DNA from: an uncultured Elusimicrobia bacterium
GTDB taxonomy: Bacteria; Elusimicrobiota; Elusimicrobia; UBA1565; UBA9628
Direction: 5' to 3'
Assembly: GCA_903881545.1 (NCBI GenBank)
Contig: CAIRTQ010000025.1
Span: 1-54,626, forward strand
DNA length: 54,626 nt
The notes below the pieces were generated by a model. The model saw only the letters and a list, made by a program, of their open reading frames with translations. It did not search any database and was not told the origin of the DNA. Positions 1 through 8,545 of this stretch are shown here, piece after piece; positions within the stretch are counted from its first letter, which is position 1; every line of letters begins with the position of its first letter. A program made the position numbers and the translations under genes.

Positions 1-2
1 GC

Positions 3-182
3 GGCGAGTCAAAGGAGCATCCTCTATGGATGTTCTGGTCAAAGCTCTCCGTCGAGAAATTGGACAGGAAGGGGAAGCCGGTGTACAATAACAGGGTCTC
101 GCCTCAAGGGCTTTCAACTACGAGCGGGACAACCTCCCGGACGTCAATGACGATTCCCCTCATCGTCGCGGAAAAGCCGTAG
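3..182 (+). CDS. 3' end of an unidentified protein, entering from the left edge
   Basis: An open frame runs from the left edge to a TAG at 180-182 (59 codons, no start in the window). The first 30 or so residues look protein-like (LWMFWSKLSVEKL, then GKPVYNNRVSPQG). The remainder, from about base 104, is antisense to a recognisable glycosyltransferase fragment and is probably fortuitous. The genuine part therefore probably ends near base 100, where two unrelated truncated genes meet. I do not recognise the family. Confidence 0.3.
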   Translation, partial: GESKEHPLWMFWSKLSVEKLDRKGKPVYNNRVSPQGLSTTSGTTSRTSMTIPLIVAEKP

Positions 183-574
183 GCTGCCGCGGCCAGCAGG
201 GCAATCGCCTTGCTCTTGCACAGTCTTGCCGCGATCAGGCCGAGCAAATAGACGCCCGCCATGCCGGGGATGATGGAAGTGGAGCGCCAAGCCAAATTTG
301 AATGACCAAACAAGGCGGGCACGCGCAACACAAAGAGGTACAGGATGGGATGCGCAAATCCCCTCCAGCGAGCAAGGAGCGACCCCCAATCCATTATGCT
401 TAGGCCCATATGCTCGTAGCCGTCAGCATTTATAGGTTGAGAAATTCCCGACACTAAGACCGGAACAAGCGCGGCCAGAGTAATGGCAAGCAGAAGATAC
501 GGGAACAGACGATCGAAGGTATCCCTCCGGATTCCGATTTTTGCGAGCCGCAAGGTAACAGGGGTGTCTAGCAT
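104..574 (-). pseudogene. Truncated GT-39/ArnT-type membrane glycosyltransferase, N-terminal fragment
   Basis: The 156-residue product has a first membrane helix (YLLLAITLAALVPVLVSG) followed by the periplasmic INADGYEHMG segment. That is the usual position of the acidic catalytic site in polyprenyl-phosphate-sugar-dependent GT-C enzymes of the PMT/ArnT group. Two more helices follow, then a DVREVVPL segment at the point where family members continue for another 300 or more residues. The frame stops at TGA just beyond. The start (ATG at 574) is good but most of the enzyme is missing, so this is a remnant or the product of a rearrangement near base 100. Intact GT-C proteins of similar type lie at 15292, 22890 and 24642. 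Confidence 0.6.
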
Positions 575-640
575 CTAACCAAGACCATATCGGAAGAAAT
601 TAGCGAACTAAAACCCGAGGAGGCAATTCTTTCATGGCTC

Positions 641-1144
641 TTACGTGGAAACGCCATCCGGCATCTCCTTGCCCTGGCCGCGCAGCAGGGCGGCCCGGTG
701 CATATGGCGCAGGATCTCCCGCGACCGGGGCCCCTTGGCCGCGAACCTCAGCTTGCGGCCTCCTGCGACATGTGAAAGGTGGACCTCCAGGCGGTCCTTC
801 GGATAGTAGGCCGTGCCGGCCTGGGGCCACTCCACGATGCAGATGCCGCGCGGGTCGGATACGAACTCCTCCAGGCCGATATCCCGAGTCTGGTTGGCCG
901 CTACACGGTAGAGGTCGAGATGATAGATGATCCAGCGCGGCCCGCGGTAGACGCGGGCCAGGCTGAAGGTCGGGCTGGCCACGCGGCTGCGCGAGCCAGC
1001 GCCGCGCGCCAAGCCGCGGGTCAAGGTCGTCTTGCCGCTGCCCAGCTCGCCATGGAGGCACACGACGTCCCAGCCCTTGAGCAGGCGCCCCAAGCGGCGC
1101 CCCCATGACAGGGTCTGCGCCTCGCTCTTGGTGGTAACGACCAT
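641..1144 (-). CDS. tsaE: tRNA threonylcarbamoyladenosine biosynthesis ATPase TsaE
   Basis: TsaE is the P-loop ATPase that drives turnover of the TsaD-TsaB complex making t6A37 in ANN-decoding tRNAs. The 167-residue product has a Walker A motif GELGSGKTTL (about residues 32-41), the SPTFSL switch segment (about 57), HLDLYR (about 75) and the VEWPQAG motif (about 105), all in family order. Length is normal for TsaE. It lies one base downstream of the serpin stop on the same strand and is probably the last gene of the minus-strand run. No tsaB or tsaD is in the window. Confidence 0.93.
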   Translation of the reverse strand: MVVTTKSEAQTLSWGRRLGRLLKGWDVVCLHGELGSGKTTLTRGLARGAGSRSRVASPTFSLARVYRGPRWIIYHLDLYRVAANQTRDIGLEEFVSDPRGICIVEWPQAGTAYYPKDRLEVHLSHVAGGRKLRFAAKGPRSREILRHMHRAALLRGQGKEMPDGVST

Positions 1145-1145
1145 T

Positions 1146-2351
1146 TCAGGACGCGGCCGCTGGGTCCGTCAGGCGGCCGATGAAGAGGATGGTGCCCGTG
1201 GCGCGGTCACGTATGAGGAACAGGAAAGGATGGTCCGCCCGGAAATCCACGAACCGATGACGGACCGCCAGCATCCGGCTCATCACCACGGCGGTCGCGG
1301 CGGCGGCCTGCGTCCCCTCCTCGTTGACCTCCACGAAAGCCTTGTGGATGGCCGCGCCAATATAAAGGTCCTTGCGCCCGTCCATCCCCGAAAAATCCGC
1401 GTCGCTTTGGCTGAACGCGTCCCGCATCCCCAGGGCCTGCAAAGAGTCGCCCAGTTGAAATTGCGATTCCGCCTTGAACCGCGGCAAAACCACCGCGACC
1501 TGGGCGGGCGCAAGGCGGCCCAACCATCCGCGCAAAGCGGCTTCGGACAGACCCTTCTCCAGAGCCCCCAGCCCATCCGGCTTTCCGGGCAGAAGGATGA
1601 CCAAGGAAAGCGAGCCGCCTTGATACGGCAGTTCCAATCCTTGTAGGTCAGGACCGTCCGTATAGGAGAAGTCGCCGGTCTGATGCATCAGAGGGACATC
1701 GACCTTGCCGCCATCGCCTAGGAAGAACGGCTCGCTCTTGGTCTGTCCCTTCTGGAATGCGGCCGCCCAACGACCCTTGAAGAAGACGGCGTTGGTCAAG
1801 ACTAGACGGGTGCGGCGCTCCAGCAAGCCGACAGGGACGAGGCCCTTGATTTTTCCCCGGGTAGCCTTCTCGACCCAGGCGTTGATGGTCTTACGCGCGG
1901 AGTCGGGATCGGCCTGAAAATCCAACTCATGCAGGCCGGCGCCATAGCGGCTGCTCGTCAAGTCCAGGAATTCTTTCTTAAAAGCGAAGCCCCTCTGTCC
2001 CCAGAGGGCATTGGCCACGACGAGGCCGATCCGGCCCTCTTTGCCTTCGGCGTTGAACGCCCGGGTCAGGCGGCCGAATGCCTCGTGCGCGGCCGCGCCC
2101 GGCTCCGGAAGCCGCAGCGCGCGAACCATTTGGCGCGCGGTCTCGCCGGCCGCGCCGGCATAGGTCATGGCGAGAGCCGAGGAGATGCTGTACGGCGAGC
2201 AGAACACATTCCCTTTCTTTTCGGCAGCTACGCGCCCGTAAATATCCAAGGCGAACTCGGCGTTGCCTTGGGCGAACGCGTCCGCCCGGACCGGAGCCGG
2301 GGCCAAGGCAGCCACTGCCAGGAACAAGGACAGCATGGCCGCCACTCTCAA
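1146..2351 (-). CDS. Secreted inhibitory-type serpin
   Basis: This 401-residue protein has a signal peptide (residues 1-23, ending VRA) and a full serpin fold. It carries the NAVFFKGRW segment, the hinge EEGTQAAAATAV (344-355) and the C-terminal DHPFLFLIRD block. The hinge matches the small-residue consensus of inhibitory serpins, which trap a protease by inserting the loop into sheet A. Counting from P15 Gly346 by alignment to alpha-1-antitrypsin puts P1 at Met360 and P1' at Leu361, suggesting an elastase- or chymotrypsin-like target; Arg359 is at P2. The start is TTG at 2351, overlapping the nnrD stop (TTGA), with AAGGA six bases upstream. GTG 2345 and ATG 2336 are in-frame alternatives. 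Confidence 0.92.
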   Translation of the reverse strand: MRVAAMLSLFLAVAALAPAPVRADAFAQGNAEFALDIYGRVAAEKKGNVFCSPYSISSALAMTYAGAAGETARQMVRALRLPEPGAAAHEAFGRLTRAFNAEGKEGRIGLVVANALWGQRGFAFKKEFLDLTSSRYGAGLHELDFQADPDSARKTINAWVEKATRGKIKGLVPVGLLERRTRLVLTNAVFFKGRWAAAFQKGQTKSEPFFLGDGGKVDVPLMHQTGDFSYTDGPDLQGLELPYQGGSLSLVILLPGKPDGLGALEKGLSEAALRGWLGRLAPAQVAVVLPRFKAESQFQLGDSLQALGMRDAFSQSDADFSGMDGRKDLYIGAAIHKAFVEVNEEGTQAAAATAVVMSRMLAVRHRFVDFRADHPFLFLIRDRATGTILFIGRLTDPAAAS

Positions 2352-3259
2352 AGCAGTTCCTTGAAAGCCGCCGGCAAGTGCTCAATGACATCCTGCGCCG
2401 TCATGGCGTAGCCCGTCCTCTCCGCCTCCGCCAGCTCTCCGGCTCTGCCCTGTAGCCACGCCCCCAAAGCCGCGGCGCAAAAAGCCGGATCCTTGGGCAG
2501 GCGTTGCGACGCCAGCATCTGCGCCCAGAGGCCCGCAATCAACCCGGTAAGAACGTCGCCAGTCCCACCCTTAGCCAGCCCCGGCCCCCCCGTCGGATTC
2601 ATGGCCATCCGCGCAGGGCTCGCGATCAAGGTCCCGCAGCCTTTGAGCGCCACCACCGCTTTCCAGGCCCGCGCCAGCCGTCTCGCACATCCCTCCCGGT
2701 CGGCCTGCACGCGGCCGGTCCCGACCCCGAGACAACGCGCCATCTCCCCCGGATGCGGAGTAAGGATGCAGGGCTGAACGCGCCCCTGCATGAGCCGGCG
2801 CGCGGCCGCTGACTCCTGGGCCGCAAGGATGGTCAAAGCGTCGGCGTCCACCACCACAGGCAGCGGCAGGGACTTCAACATCAGGAGCACAAACTTAGCG
2901 GTCTCCGGATGCTGGGAAAGGCCTGGCCCCAAAGCCAGGACCGAGTACCGTGCCTCTCGATGCGCCGCGCGCAGGCGCGCCGCGCCCTCCGGCCGCAGGC
3001 AACCAGACGAGTTCTCTGGCAGGCCCAAGGTCAGCGCCTCCGGAGCTTGTCCCGCCACCACCGGCTGGATGCCGACCGGCACCGCGGCGGTCACCAGGCC
3101 CGCGCCCGAGCGCAGGGCCGCGCGCGCCGCCAGGATCGCGGCGCCCGCCATGCGGCGTGATCCGGCCACGAGCAGGACATGGCCGAAGACGCCTTTGTGA
3201 TCCTCCGGCTCGCGCGGCACCAGAGCACCGCGCAGCTCGGACTTGGAAAGAGGCCTCAT
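2348..3259 (-). CDS. nnrD: ADP/ATP-dependent (S)-NAD(P)H-hydrate dehydratase
   Basis: NnrD repairs hydrated NADH/NADPH by dehydrating the S-epimer, using a ribokinase-like fold. The 303-residue product has HPGEMARCLG in the middle and the strongly conserved GGTGDVLTGLIAG catalytic block near residue 220. It is only the dehydratase half: the NnrE epimerase domain found N-terminally in bifunctional proteins is absent. The ATG overlaps the acpS stop (ATGA), and its own stop overlaps the serpin start, so the three genes look translationally coupled. Adjacency of nnrD and acpS is common in bacteria. Confidence 0.93.
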   Translation of the reverse strand: MRPLSKSELRGALVPREPEDHKGVFGHVLLVAGSRRMAGAAILAARAALRSGAGLVTAAVPVGIQPVVAGQAPEALTLGLPENSSGCLRPEGAARLRAAHREARYSVLALGPGLSQHPETAKFVLLMLKSLPLPVVVDADALTILAAQESAAARRLMQGRVQPCILTPHPGEMARCLGVGTGRVQADREGCARRLARAWKAVVALKGCGTLIASPARMAMNPTGGPGLAKGGTGDVLTGLIAGLWAQMLASQRLPKDPAFCAAALGAWLQGRAGELAEAERTGYAMTAQDVIEHLPAAFKELL

Positions 3260-3597
3260 CGGGCATCCTCCTGAAGGGCCACGGCCGCGGCGTAGTCCTC
3301 GCTGTGCGACAAGGAGAGCTTCAAACGGCGCGCCCGCCGGCCTTTTATGAGAACCCCGGGCTTACCGCGGCTGTCACGCGCCACCGAGATATCCTTCAAG
3401 GCGACCCCGCTTTGACCCAGGGCCTTCCAGACCGCTTCCTTGGCGGCGAAGCGGACCGCGAAATGCGGCCAGGGGTCCTTGTGCCGCCGGCAATACGCGA
3501 TCTCGGGCTTGGTAAACACCCGGTCCAGGAAAGCTGGCGTGCGCCGGATGACCCGGCGGATGCGGCGGATCTCCACGATGTCGAGGCCGATGTCCAC
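3256..3597 (-). CDS. acpS: Holo-[acyl-carrier-protein] synthase
   Basis: AcpS transfers 4'-phosphopantetheine from CoA to the serine of acyl carrier protein. The 113-residue product begins with the Mg-binding GLDIVEI motif (residues 4-10). It also has the second signature FAAKEAVWKALG (about 49-60) and a C-terminal SLSHSEDYA segment, as in trimeric AcpS enzymes. The start is GTG at 3597, giving MDIGLDIVEI, the family-typical N-terminus. It overlaps nnrD by four bases downstream and lies 73 bases after glmS. Confidence 0.95.
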   Translation of the reverse strand: MDIGLDIVEIRRIRRVIRRTPAFLDRVFTKPEIAYCRRHKDPWPHFAVRFAAKEAVWKALGQSGVALKDISVARDSRGKPGVLIKGRRARRLKLSLSHSEDYAAAVALQEDAR

Positions 3598-3670
3598 CTA
3601 AGGCCTCCCCAGATAGCGCAGGCGCACGCCCCCACCGCGGGGCCGGCTGAATTGCACTCGATACGGCAGG

Positions 3671-5545
3671 CTACTCGACGGTGACACTCTTGGCCAGATT
3701 CCTCGGCTGATCCACATCGCAACCGCGCAGGTCCGAGATGTGATAGGCGAAGAGCTGCAAGGGCACGACATTGACCAATGGGGCCAGCAGTTCGGGCACA
3801 GCGGGCAGCTCCAGCCGGAAATCCGCCCCCGGCAAAGGCGGGTCGCCCTGCGTCGTTATGGCGATGACCTGGGCGCCCCGCGCTTTGGCCTCCTGGCAGT
3901 TAGAGGCCATCTTCTCAAAGGTCTGGGAGCGCGTGGCGATAGCCAGAACGGCGACGTCCTCGTCGATCAGTGCGATGGGGCCGTGCTTCATTTCGCCCGC
4001 GGCGTAGCCTTCCGCATGCACGTAGGATATCTCCTTGAGCTTGAGCGCGCCTTCCAAGGCGATAGGATAGTTCACATGGCGCCCGATGAAAAGAAAATGC
4101 TCCTTCTTCCGAAACTTCCGCGCCAGCTCCTGGATCTGGTCGTCGAGCTTCAAAGCCGCACGGATGGCACCGGGCATCCGCACCAGCTCTTCGACGAACT
4201 CCCGCGCGGCGGATTCAGACATACGCCCGCGCACCACCGCAGCGTGCAAGGAGAACACCGCCAGGGCCGTCAGCTGGCCGATGAACGCCTTGGTGGAGGC
4301 CACGCCCAGCTCCAGCCCGCAATGGGTGTAAAGGTTAAAATCAGCCGCGCGCGGAATGGCAGCCTCCACTGTGTTGCATATGGAAAGGACCTTGGCGCCC
4401 TTCTTCTGGGCCTGGCGCACCGCGGCCAAAGTGTCGGCGGTCTCTCCCGATTGACTGATGGCCAGGACTAAGTCGCCCTTGCCGACCGTGCTCTCGCGGT
4501 AGCGGAACTCAGAGGCCGCCTCGGTATGCGCCGCGACCCCCGTCATGGCCTCCAGCCAGTACTTGCCCACCAGCGCCGCATGATAGGCGGTGCCGCAGGC
4601 GATGAGATGGAATTGGCGCGCCTGGCGCAGAGTCTGCGCGTCCAGGCCGGCATCGCGCAACAGGACGCCATCATCCTGCAAGGGGAAGAAGCGGCCCCTC
4701 ATGGTATCCTCGCAGGCCGTCGGCTGCTCGTAGATCTCCTTAAGCATGAAATGGCGGTAGCCGCCTTTCTCCGCCATGGTCCGGTCCCACTGGATGTTGG
4801 TCACCGGTTTCTCGATGCGCTTGCCCGCCAAAGAGAAAAAGCGGCAGCTGTCCGCCTTGACCACGGCCATCTCGCCATCCTCCATGAACACCGCCTTGCG
4901 GGTATGAGCCAGGAAAGCGGGAACATCCGAAGCTAGAAAATTTTCCCCATCACCCAGGCCGATGATGAGCGGCGAGGCGGTCTTGGCCGCAACGATGACT
5001 CCCGGCGCCTTAGACCAGAGCACAGCCAGGGCATAGGCCCCTGAGACATCGCCCAGGGCCAGGCGCACTGCCTCGAAGAGCAGCGGCTCGGTCAAATCCG
5101 GCGCGGCCGCCGGGCCCGCGCTCTTGAGCCCCTTGATCTTCTCCTCGATGAGATGCGCCAGGACCTCGGTGTCCGTCTCGGAGGCGAACTGATGGCCCTG
5201 GCGGGCGAGGCTCTCCTTGAGGGCAAAATAGTTCTCGATGATGCCGTTGTGCACCACGACGAGCTGGCCCGAACAGTCGCAATGGGGATGGGCGTTCTCC
5301 TCCGATGGCTTGCCGTGGGTGGCCCATCGGGTATGCCCCAGGGCCAAGACTCCGGGCAGGGGCGTCCGCTGGAGCGCCGCCGCCAGATTGGCGAGCTTGC
5401 CCGCCGCCCGGCAGCGCGCGACGACGCCATTATCAGCCACGGCGATGCCGGCCGAGTCATAACCCCTATATTCGAGACGCTGCAGCCCCTCAAGGATGAA
5501 GGGCATGGCCGGCTTGCTCCCCGCGTAACCGACGATTCCACACAT
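3671..5545 (-). CDS. glmS: Glutamine-fructose-6-phosphate aminotransferase (isomerizing)
   Basis: GlmS makes glucosamine-6-phosphate from fructose-6-phosphate and glutamine, the first step to UDP-GlcNAc. The 624-residue protein begins MCGIVGYAG, with the N-terminal nucleophile Cys2 of the Ntn glutaminase domain (about 1-240). Two SIS domains follow (about 295-430 and 465-600), and it ends in NLAKSVTVE, the usual GlmS tail. pdxJ is three bases upstream and glmM, which acts on the GlmS product, is next, so the pathway genes are clustered. No glmS ribozyme fold was recognised in the short gap upstream. Confidence 0.97.
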   Translation of the reverse strand: MCGIVGYAGSKPAMPFILEGLQRLEYRGYDSAGIAVADNGVVARCRAAGKLANLAAALQRTPLPGVLALGHTRWATHGKPSEENAHPHCDCSGQLVVVHNGIIENYFALKESLARQGHQFASETDTEVLAHLIEEKIKGLKSAGPAAAPDLTEPLLFEAVRLALGDVSGAYALAVLWSKAPGVIVAAKTASPLIIGLGDGENFLASDVPAFLAHTRKAVFMEDGEMAVVKADSCRFFSLAGKRIEKPVTNIQWDRTMAEKGGYRHFMLKEIYEQPTACEDTMRGRFFPLQDDGVLLRDAGLDAQTLRQARQFHLIACGTAYHAALVGKYWLEAMTGVAAHTEAASEFRYRESTVGKGDLVLAISQSGETADTLAAVRQAQKKGAKVLSICNTVEAAIPRAADFNLYTHCGLELGVASTKAFIGQLTALAVFSLHAAVVRGRMSESAAREFVEELVRMPGAIRAALKLDDQIQELARKFRKKEHFLFIGRHVNYPIALEGALKLKEISYVHAEGYAAGEMKHGPIALIDEDVAVLAIATRSQTFEKMASNCQEAKARGAQVIAITTQGDPPLPGADFRLELPAVPELLAPLVNVVPLQLFAYHISDLRGCDVDQPRNLAKSVTVE

Positions 5546-5548
5546 GGC

Positions 5549-6277
5549 CTAGCTCAACAGGAGCTTCATTTCCAGCACCGCGGTCTTGAGTCCCACGAAC
5601 ATGGCGCGGGAGACGACGGCAAACCCGATGTTGAGCGCCGCCATGTGCGGGATCCGGGCGATGGGACGGACGTTGCGATAGTCAAGGGCATGCCCGGCGT
5701 GCAAGGTCATGCCCATCTCAGCGACGAGATAGCCGGCCAGTTCCAGGCGCTCCAGCTCGGCCGCCCGCCGACCCTTCTCCTCGGCCTGGGCGTACGCGGA
5801 AGTGCAAAGCTCGACCATGTCGACGCCTAAGGACTTAGCCAAGCGCACGTTGGCGGCCTCGGGGTCGATGAAAAGGCTCGTCGCGATATGGGCTTTTTTG
5901 AGCTTTCCCACCGCGCGGCCCACGGCCTTCGCCTGCGTCCGAAGATTGAGCCCGCCCTGGGTCGAGACTTCCCGGGGGCTCTCGGGCACCAGGCACGCCG
6001 AAGCGGGCTTGGCCTTCAAAGCGACGGCGACCATCTCCGGGACGGCCGACAGCTCCAGGTGGATCCTTCCTTTCGCAGCGCAAAGATTGAAAAGATCCGC
6101 GTCCTGGATGTGCCTGCGGTCCTGACGCAGATGGCACACGATCATATCCGCGCCTCCCTGCCGGCAGACTGCTGCTGCGGCCACCAGGTCCGGCTCGAGG
6201 CTCTGGCGCGCTTGGCGCAAGGTGGCAATATGGTCGATGTTGACTCCGAGCTTCACGACGCTGGCGCTCTTCATCAC
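5549..6277 (-). CDS. pdxJ: Pyridoxine 5'-phosphate synthase
   Basis: PdxJ condenses deoxyxylulose-5-phosphate with 3-amino-2-oxopropyl phosphate to pyridoxine 5'-phosphate in the DXP-dependent B6 pathway. The 242-residue TIM-barrel protein shows the N-terminal KLGVNIDHIATLRQAR motif with the catalytic His, then DMIVCHLRQDRRHIQ, and near the C-terminus LHAGHALDY and IGFAVVSRAMF. Length matches the family. The first start is GTG 6277, overlapping the glmM stop (GTGA); ATG 6274 is the next codon. The tight packing between glmM and glmS implies co-transcription. Confidence 0.96.
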   Translation of the reverse strand: MMKSASVVKLGVNIDHIATLRQARQSLEPDLVAAAAVCRQGGADMIVCHLRQDRRHIQDADLFNLCAAKGRIHLELSAVPEMVAVALKAKPASACLVPESPREVSTQGGLNLRTQAKAVGRAVGKLKKAHIATSLFIDPEAANVRLAKSLGVDMVELCTSAYAQAEEKGRRAAELERLELAGYLVAEMGMTLHAGHALDYRNVRPIARIPHMAALNIGFAVVSRAMFVGLKTAVLEMKLLLS

Positions 6278-7641
6278 TGGGATAGCTCCTTTTGGCCCGT
6301 CTCAGAAAGATATGTCGCGGCGAGCTGGCGGGCCATACGTTCGATGCGGGCGCGGCCAGGCCCCTCGATCAGGATGCGCAAGAGGGGCTCCGTGCCTGAA
6401 TATCTTAAAAAAACGCGTCCTTCTCCCCGGAGGGTGGCCTCGCAACTGTGTATGAGCCGGCGCAGGCGGGGCAGCCGATCCAAAGGGACCTTGCCTTCAA
6501 CCGCGAGATTCCTCAGCACTTGGGGCATGGGACGAAACAGAGCGTGATACGCGCTCAGCCGCCCGCCGCAAGCGCGCAGGGCGGCCAAGGTCTGCACCGC
6601 AGTCAATATCCCGTCGCCGGTCGAGGCGAAGCTGCGGAAAATGATATGGCCGGAGGACTCGCCGCCCAGGCTCAGGCCCTCGGCCTCGATGGCCTCGGTC
6701 ACGTTGCGGTCCCCCACCGGCACCGACACGACCCCGATGCCGTGAGTCTCCAGGAACCGGACCAGCCCGTAATTGGACATGACCGTGAGCACGACCTTGC
6801 CGCCCCGCAGCAAACCGCCGCGGTGAAGGTGCAGGGCGGAGAAGCAGATGAGCTGGTCGCCGTTGAGGATCCGTCCTTTCTCATCAGAAAAGATGACGCG
6901 GTCGGCGTCTCCGTCGAAGGACACCCCGCAGTCGGCCCGATGCCGGCGCACGGCTGCCTGCATGCGCTCGGGATATAGCGCCCCATAGCGCAAATTAATA
7001 TTGCGGCCGTCAGGCGCGCAGCCGAGCGCCACCACCTCGGCGCCCAAATCTGAAAAAAGGGCCGGGGCGATGTGGCTGGCCGCCCCGTGCCCGCAGTCCA
7101 CCACCAAGCGCATCCCGGAGAGGTCCAGATGCGAAGGGAAGGTGCTGCGCAGAAATTCCTCATAGCGCCGGACCCAGCCGGCTGCATCCCGGGGGCGCGC
7201 TCCGCGCCGTCGGAGCCGGGCTTGGCCCTCGGGAGAGAGGCCCTTCTCCACCGCGTCCTCCAGTTCCGGCGACATCTTATATCCGTCATGGGTGAAGAAC
7301 TTGATGCCGTTGAATTGGGCGGGATTATGGCTGGCCGAGACCACCACTCCGCAGACCACGCCCGTGCGCGGGGTCAGGTAAGCCACGGCAGGCGTCGTGG
7401 CGACTCCCAGGTCCCAAGTTCCGCAGCCGGCCGCCGCGAATCCTTCCGCCAGCCACCGGCCTATGGCCGGGCCGGAGTCGCGGGTATCACGGCCGATGAG
7501 TACGGACGATGCGCCCACGGGGCAGCCCTGCTTGAGCAAGAGGCGCGCCGCGACCTCAGCGATCTCCGCGACCGTCCCTTCGGTCAAGGGATAACGACCG
7601 GGAATGCCGCGTACGCCGTCGGTGCCAAAAAACTGTCCCAT
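6274..7641 (-). CDS. glmM: Phosphoglucosamine mutase
   Basis: GlmM converts glucosamine-6-phosphate to glucosamine-1-phosphate. The 455-residue protein begins FGTDGVRGIPG and has the phosphoserine active-site motif VVSASHNPAQFNGIKFF (about 102-118). The Mg-binding DGDADR loop lies near 245, GESSGH near 325, and the C-terminal phosphate-binding RYSGTEPLLRIL near 424. These motifs and the length place it in GlmM rather than PGM or PMM. It lies three bases after folP on the same strand. Confidence 0.97.
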   Translation of the reverse strand: MGQFFGTDGVRGIPGRYPLTEGTVAEIAEVAARLLLKQGCPVGASSVLIGRDTRDSGPAIGRWLAEGFAAAGCGTWDLGVATTPAVAYLTPRTGVVCGVVVSASHNPAQFNGIKFFTHDGYKMSPELEDAVEKGLSPEGQARLRRRGARPRDAAGWVRRYEEFLRSTFPSHLDLSGMRLVVDCGHGAASHIAPALFSDLGAEVVALGCAPDGRNINLRYGALYPERMQAAVRRHRADCGVSFDGDADRVIFSDEKGRILNGDQLICFSALHLHRGGLLRGGKVVLTVMSNYGLVRFLETHGIGVVSVPVGDRNVTEAIEAEGLSLGGESSGHIIFRSFASTGDGILTAVQTLAALRACGGRLSAYHALFRPMPQVLRNLAVEGKVPLDRLPRLRRLIHSCEATLRGEGRVFLRYSGTEPLLRILIEGPGRARIERMARQLAATYLSETGQKELSQ

Positions 7642-7644
7642 AAT

Positions 7645-8508
7645 CTAGTCCGCTCCCAGCACGGCGTCCAAAGCGTCGAGCGCCTTGCGCGTCGCGCGCA
7701 CATCATGGACCCGCAGGATGGCCGCCCCGTGCAGGGCCGCCCAGCAGGCCACGGCCAGGGAGCCTTCCAGGCGATCCTGGGGGCCCCCATCCGGAGTCAC
7801 TCGCCCCAAGAAGGACTTGCGCGAAACACCCAGGACCAACGGTCCCAATTCGACGAGCGATTCCAGGCGCTTCAAAAGCGACAGGTTATGTCCTTGGTCC
7901 TTGCCAAAGCCGATGCCCGGATCGAAGAGCAGCCGCCCCACGTCGCCGCCCCCGCGAAGGAAAGCCTCGCGCCGCTCGGCCAGGAAGGTCTTCACCTCAG
8001 CGACGACATCGCGATACCGGGGGCGATCCTGCATGGTCTTGGGAGAAGATCCTCCGCGGTGCATGAGGATGACGGCCTCGGCCTTCCGCGCCGCCGCGAG
8101 CATGTCCGGATCGTTGCGCAGGGCGGAAACATCGTTGAGGACGGACGCACCCACGGCCAAGCACTCCCGCGCCACCACTGCCTTGTCCGTATCGATCGAT
8201 AGAGGCACCCGCACCCGACCCGCTAAGGCCTCAAACACGGGGACGACACGCCGCAGTTCGGTTTCCGCGGGGACCGGCTCCGAGCCGGGACGCGTGGACT
8301 GGCCGCCAATGTCCACGAGGTCGGCCCCATCCGCAATCTGGCGCAGCACGTCGTCGGCCGCCGCGCCGGGCTCCGCACGGCTAGCGTCATAGAAGGAATC
8401 GGGGGTCACGTTGACGATGCCCATGACCAAGGGCGTCCGGCGGGGCCGCCGGAGCAGCGCCATGAAGTCCGGCCGCGCCGGCCGTAAGGAAATCCGTCCG
8501 GCCGGCAC
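7645..8508 (-). CDS. folP: Dihydropteroate synthase
   Basis: FolP joins p-aminobenzoate to hydroxymethyl-dihydropterin pyrophosphate in folate synthesis. The barrel motifs are present in order: MGIVNVTPDSF (first pterin signature), DIGGQSTRPGS (second), SIDT, LNDVSAL, FDPGIGFGKD and GVSRKSFLG. The open frame reaches 8631 inside ftsH, which is too long. I chose GTG 8508 because a GGAAG sits eight bases upstream; ATG 8463 is the main alternative and lacks a visible ribosome-binding site. It follows ftsH, an order seen in several phyla. Confidence 0.92.
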   Translation of the reverse strand: MPAGRISLRPARPDFMALLRRPRRTPLVMGIVNVTPDSFYDASRAEPGAAADDVLRQIADGADLVDIGGQSTRPGSEPVPAETELRRVVPVFEALAGRVRVPLSIDTDKAVVARECLAVGASVLNDVSALRNDPDMLAAARKAEAVILMHRGGSSPKTMQDRPRYRDVVAEVKTFLAERREAFLRGGGDVGRLLFDPGIGFGKDQGHNLSLLKRLESLVELGPLVLGVSRKSFLGRVTPDGGPQDRLEGSLAVACWAALHGAAILRVHDVRATRKALDALDAVLGAD

Positions 8509-8545
8509 CGGCGGAACTTCCGATACCGCCGGTGCCAGATCCGCG

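Noticed and set aside
5546-5560. glmS ribozyme upstream of glmS
   Set aside because: Only three bases separate pdxJ from glmS and no ribozyme core is recognisable; that ribozyme is largely restricted to Firmicutes-like bacteria.
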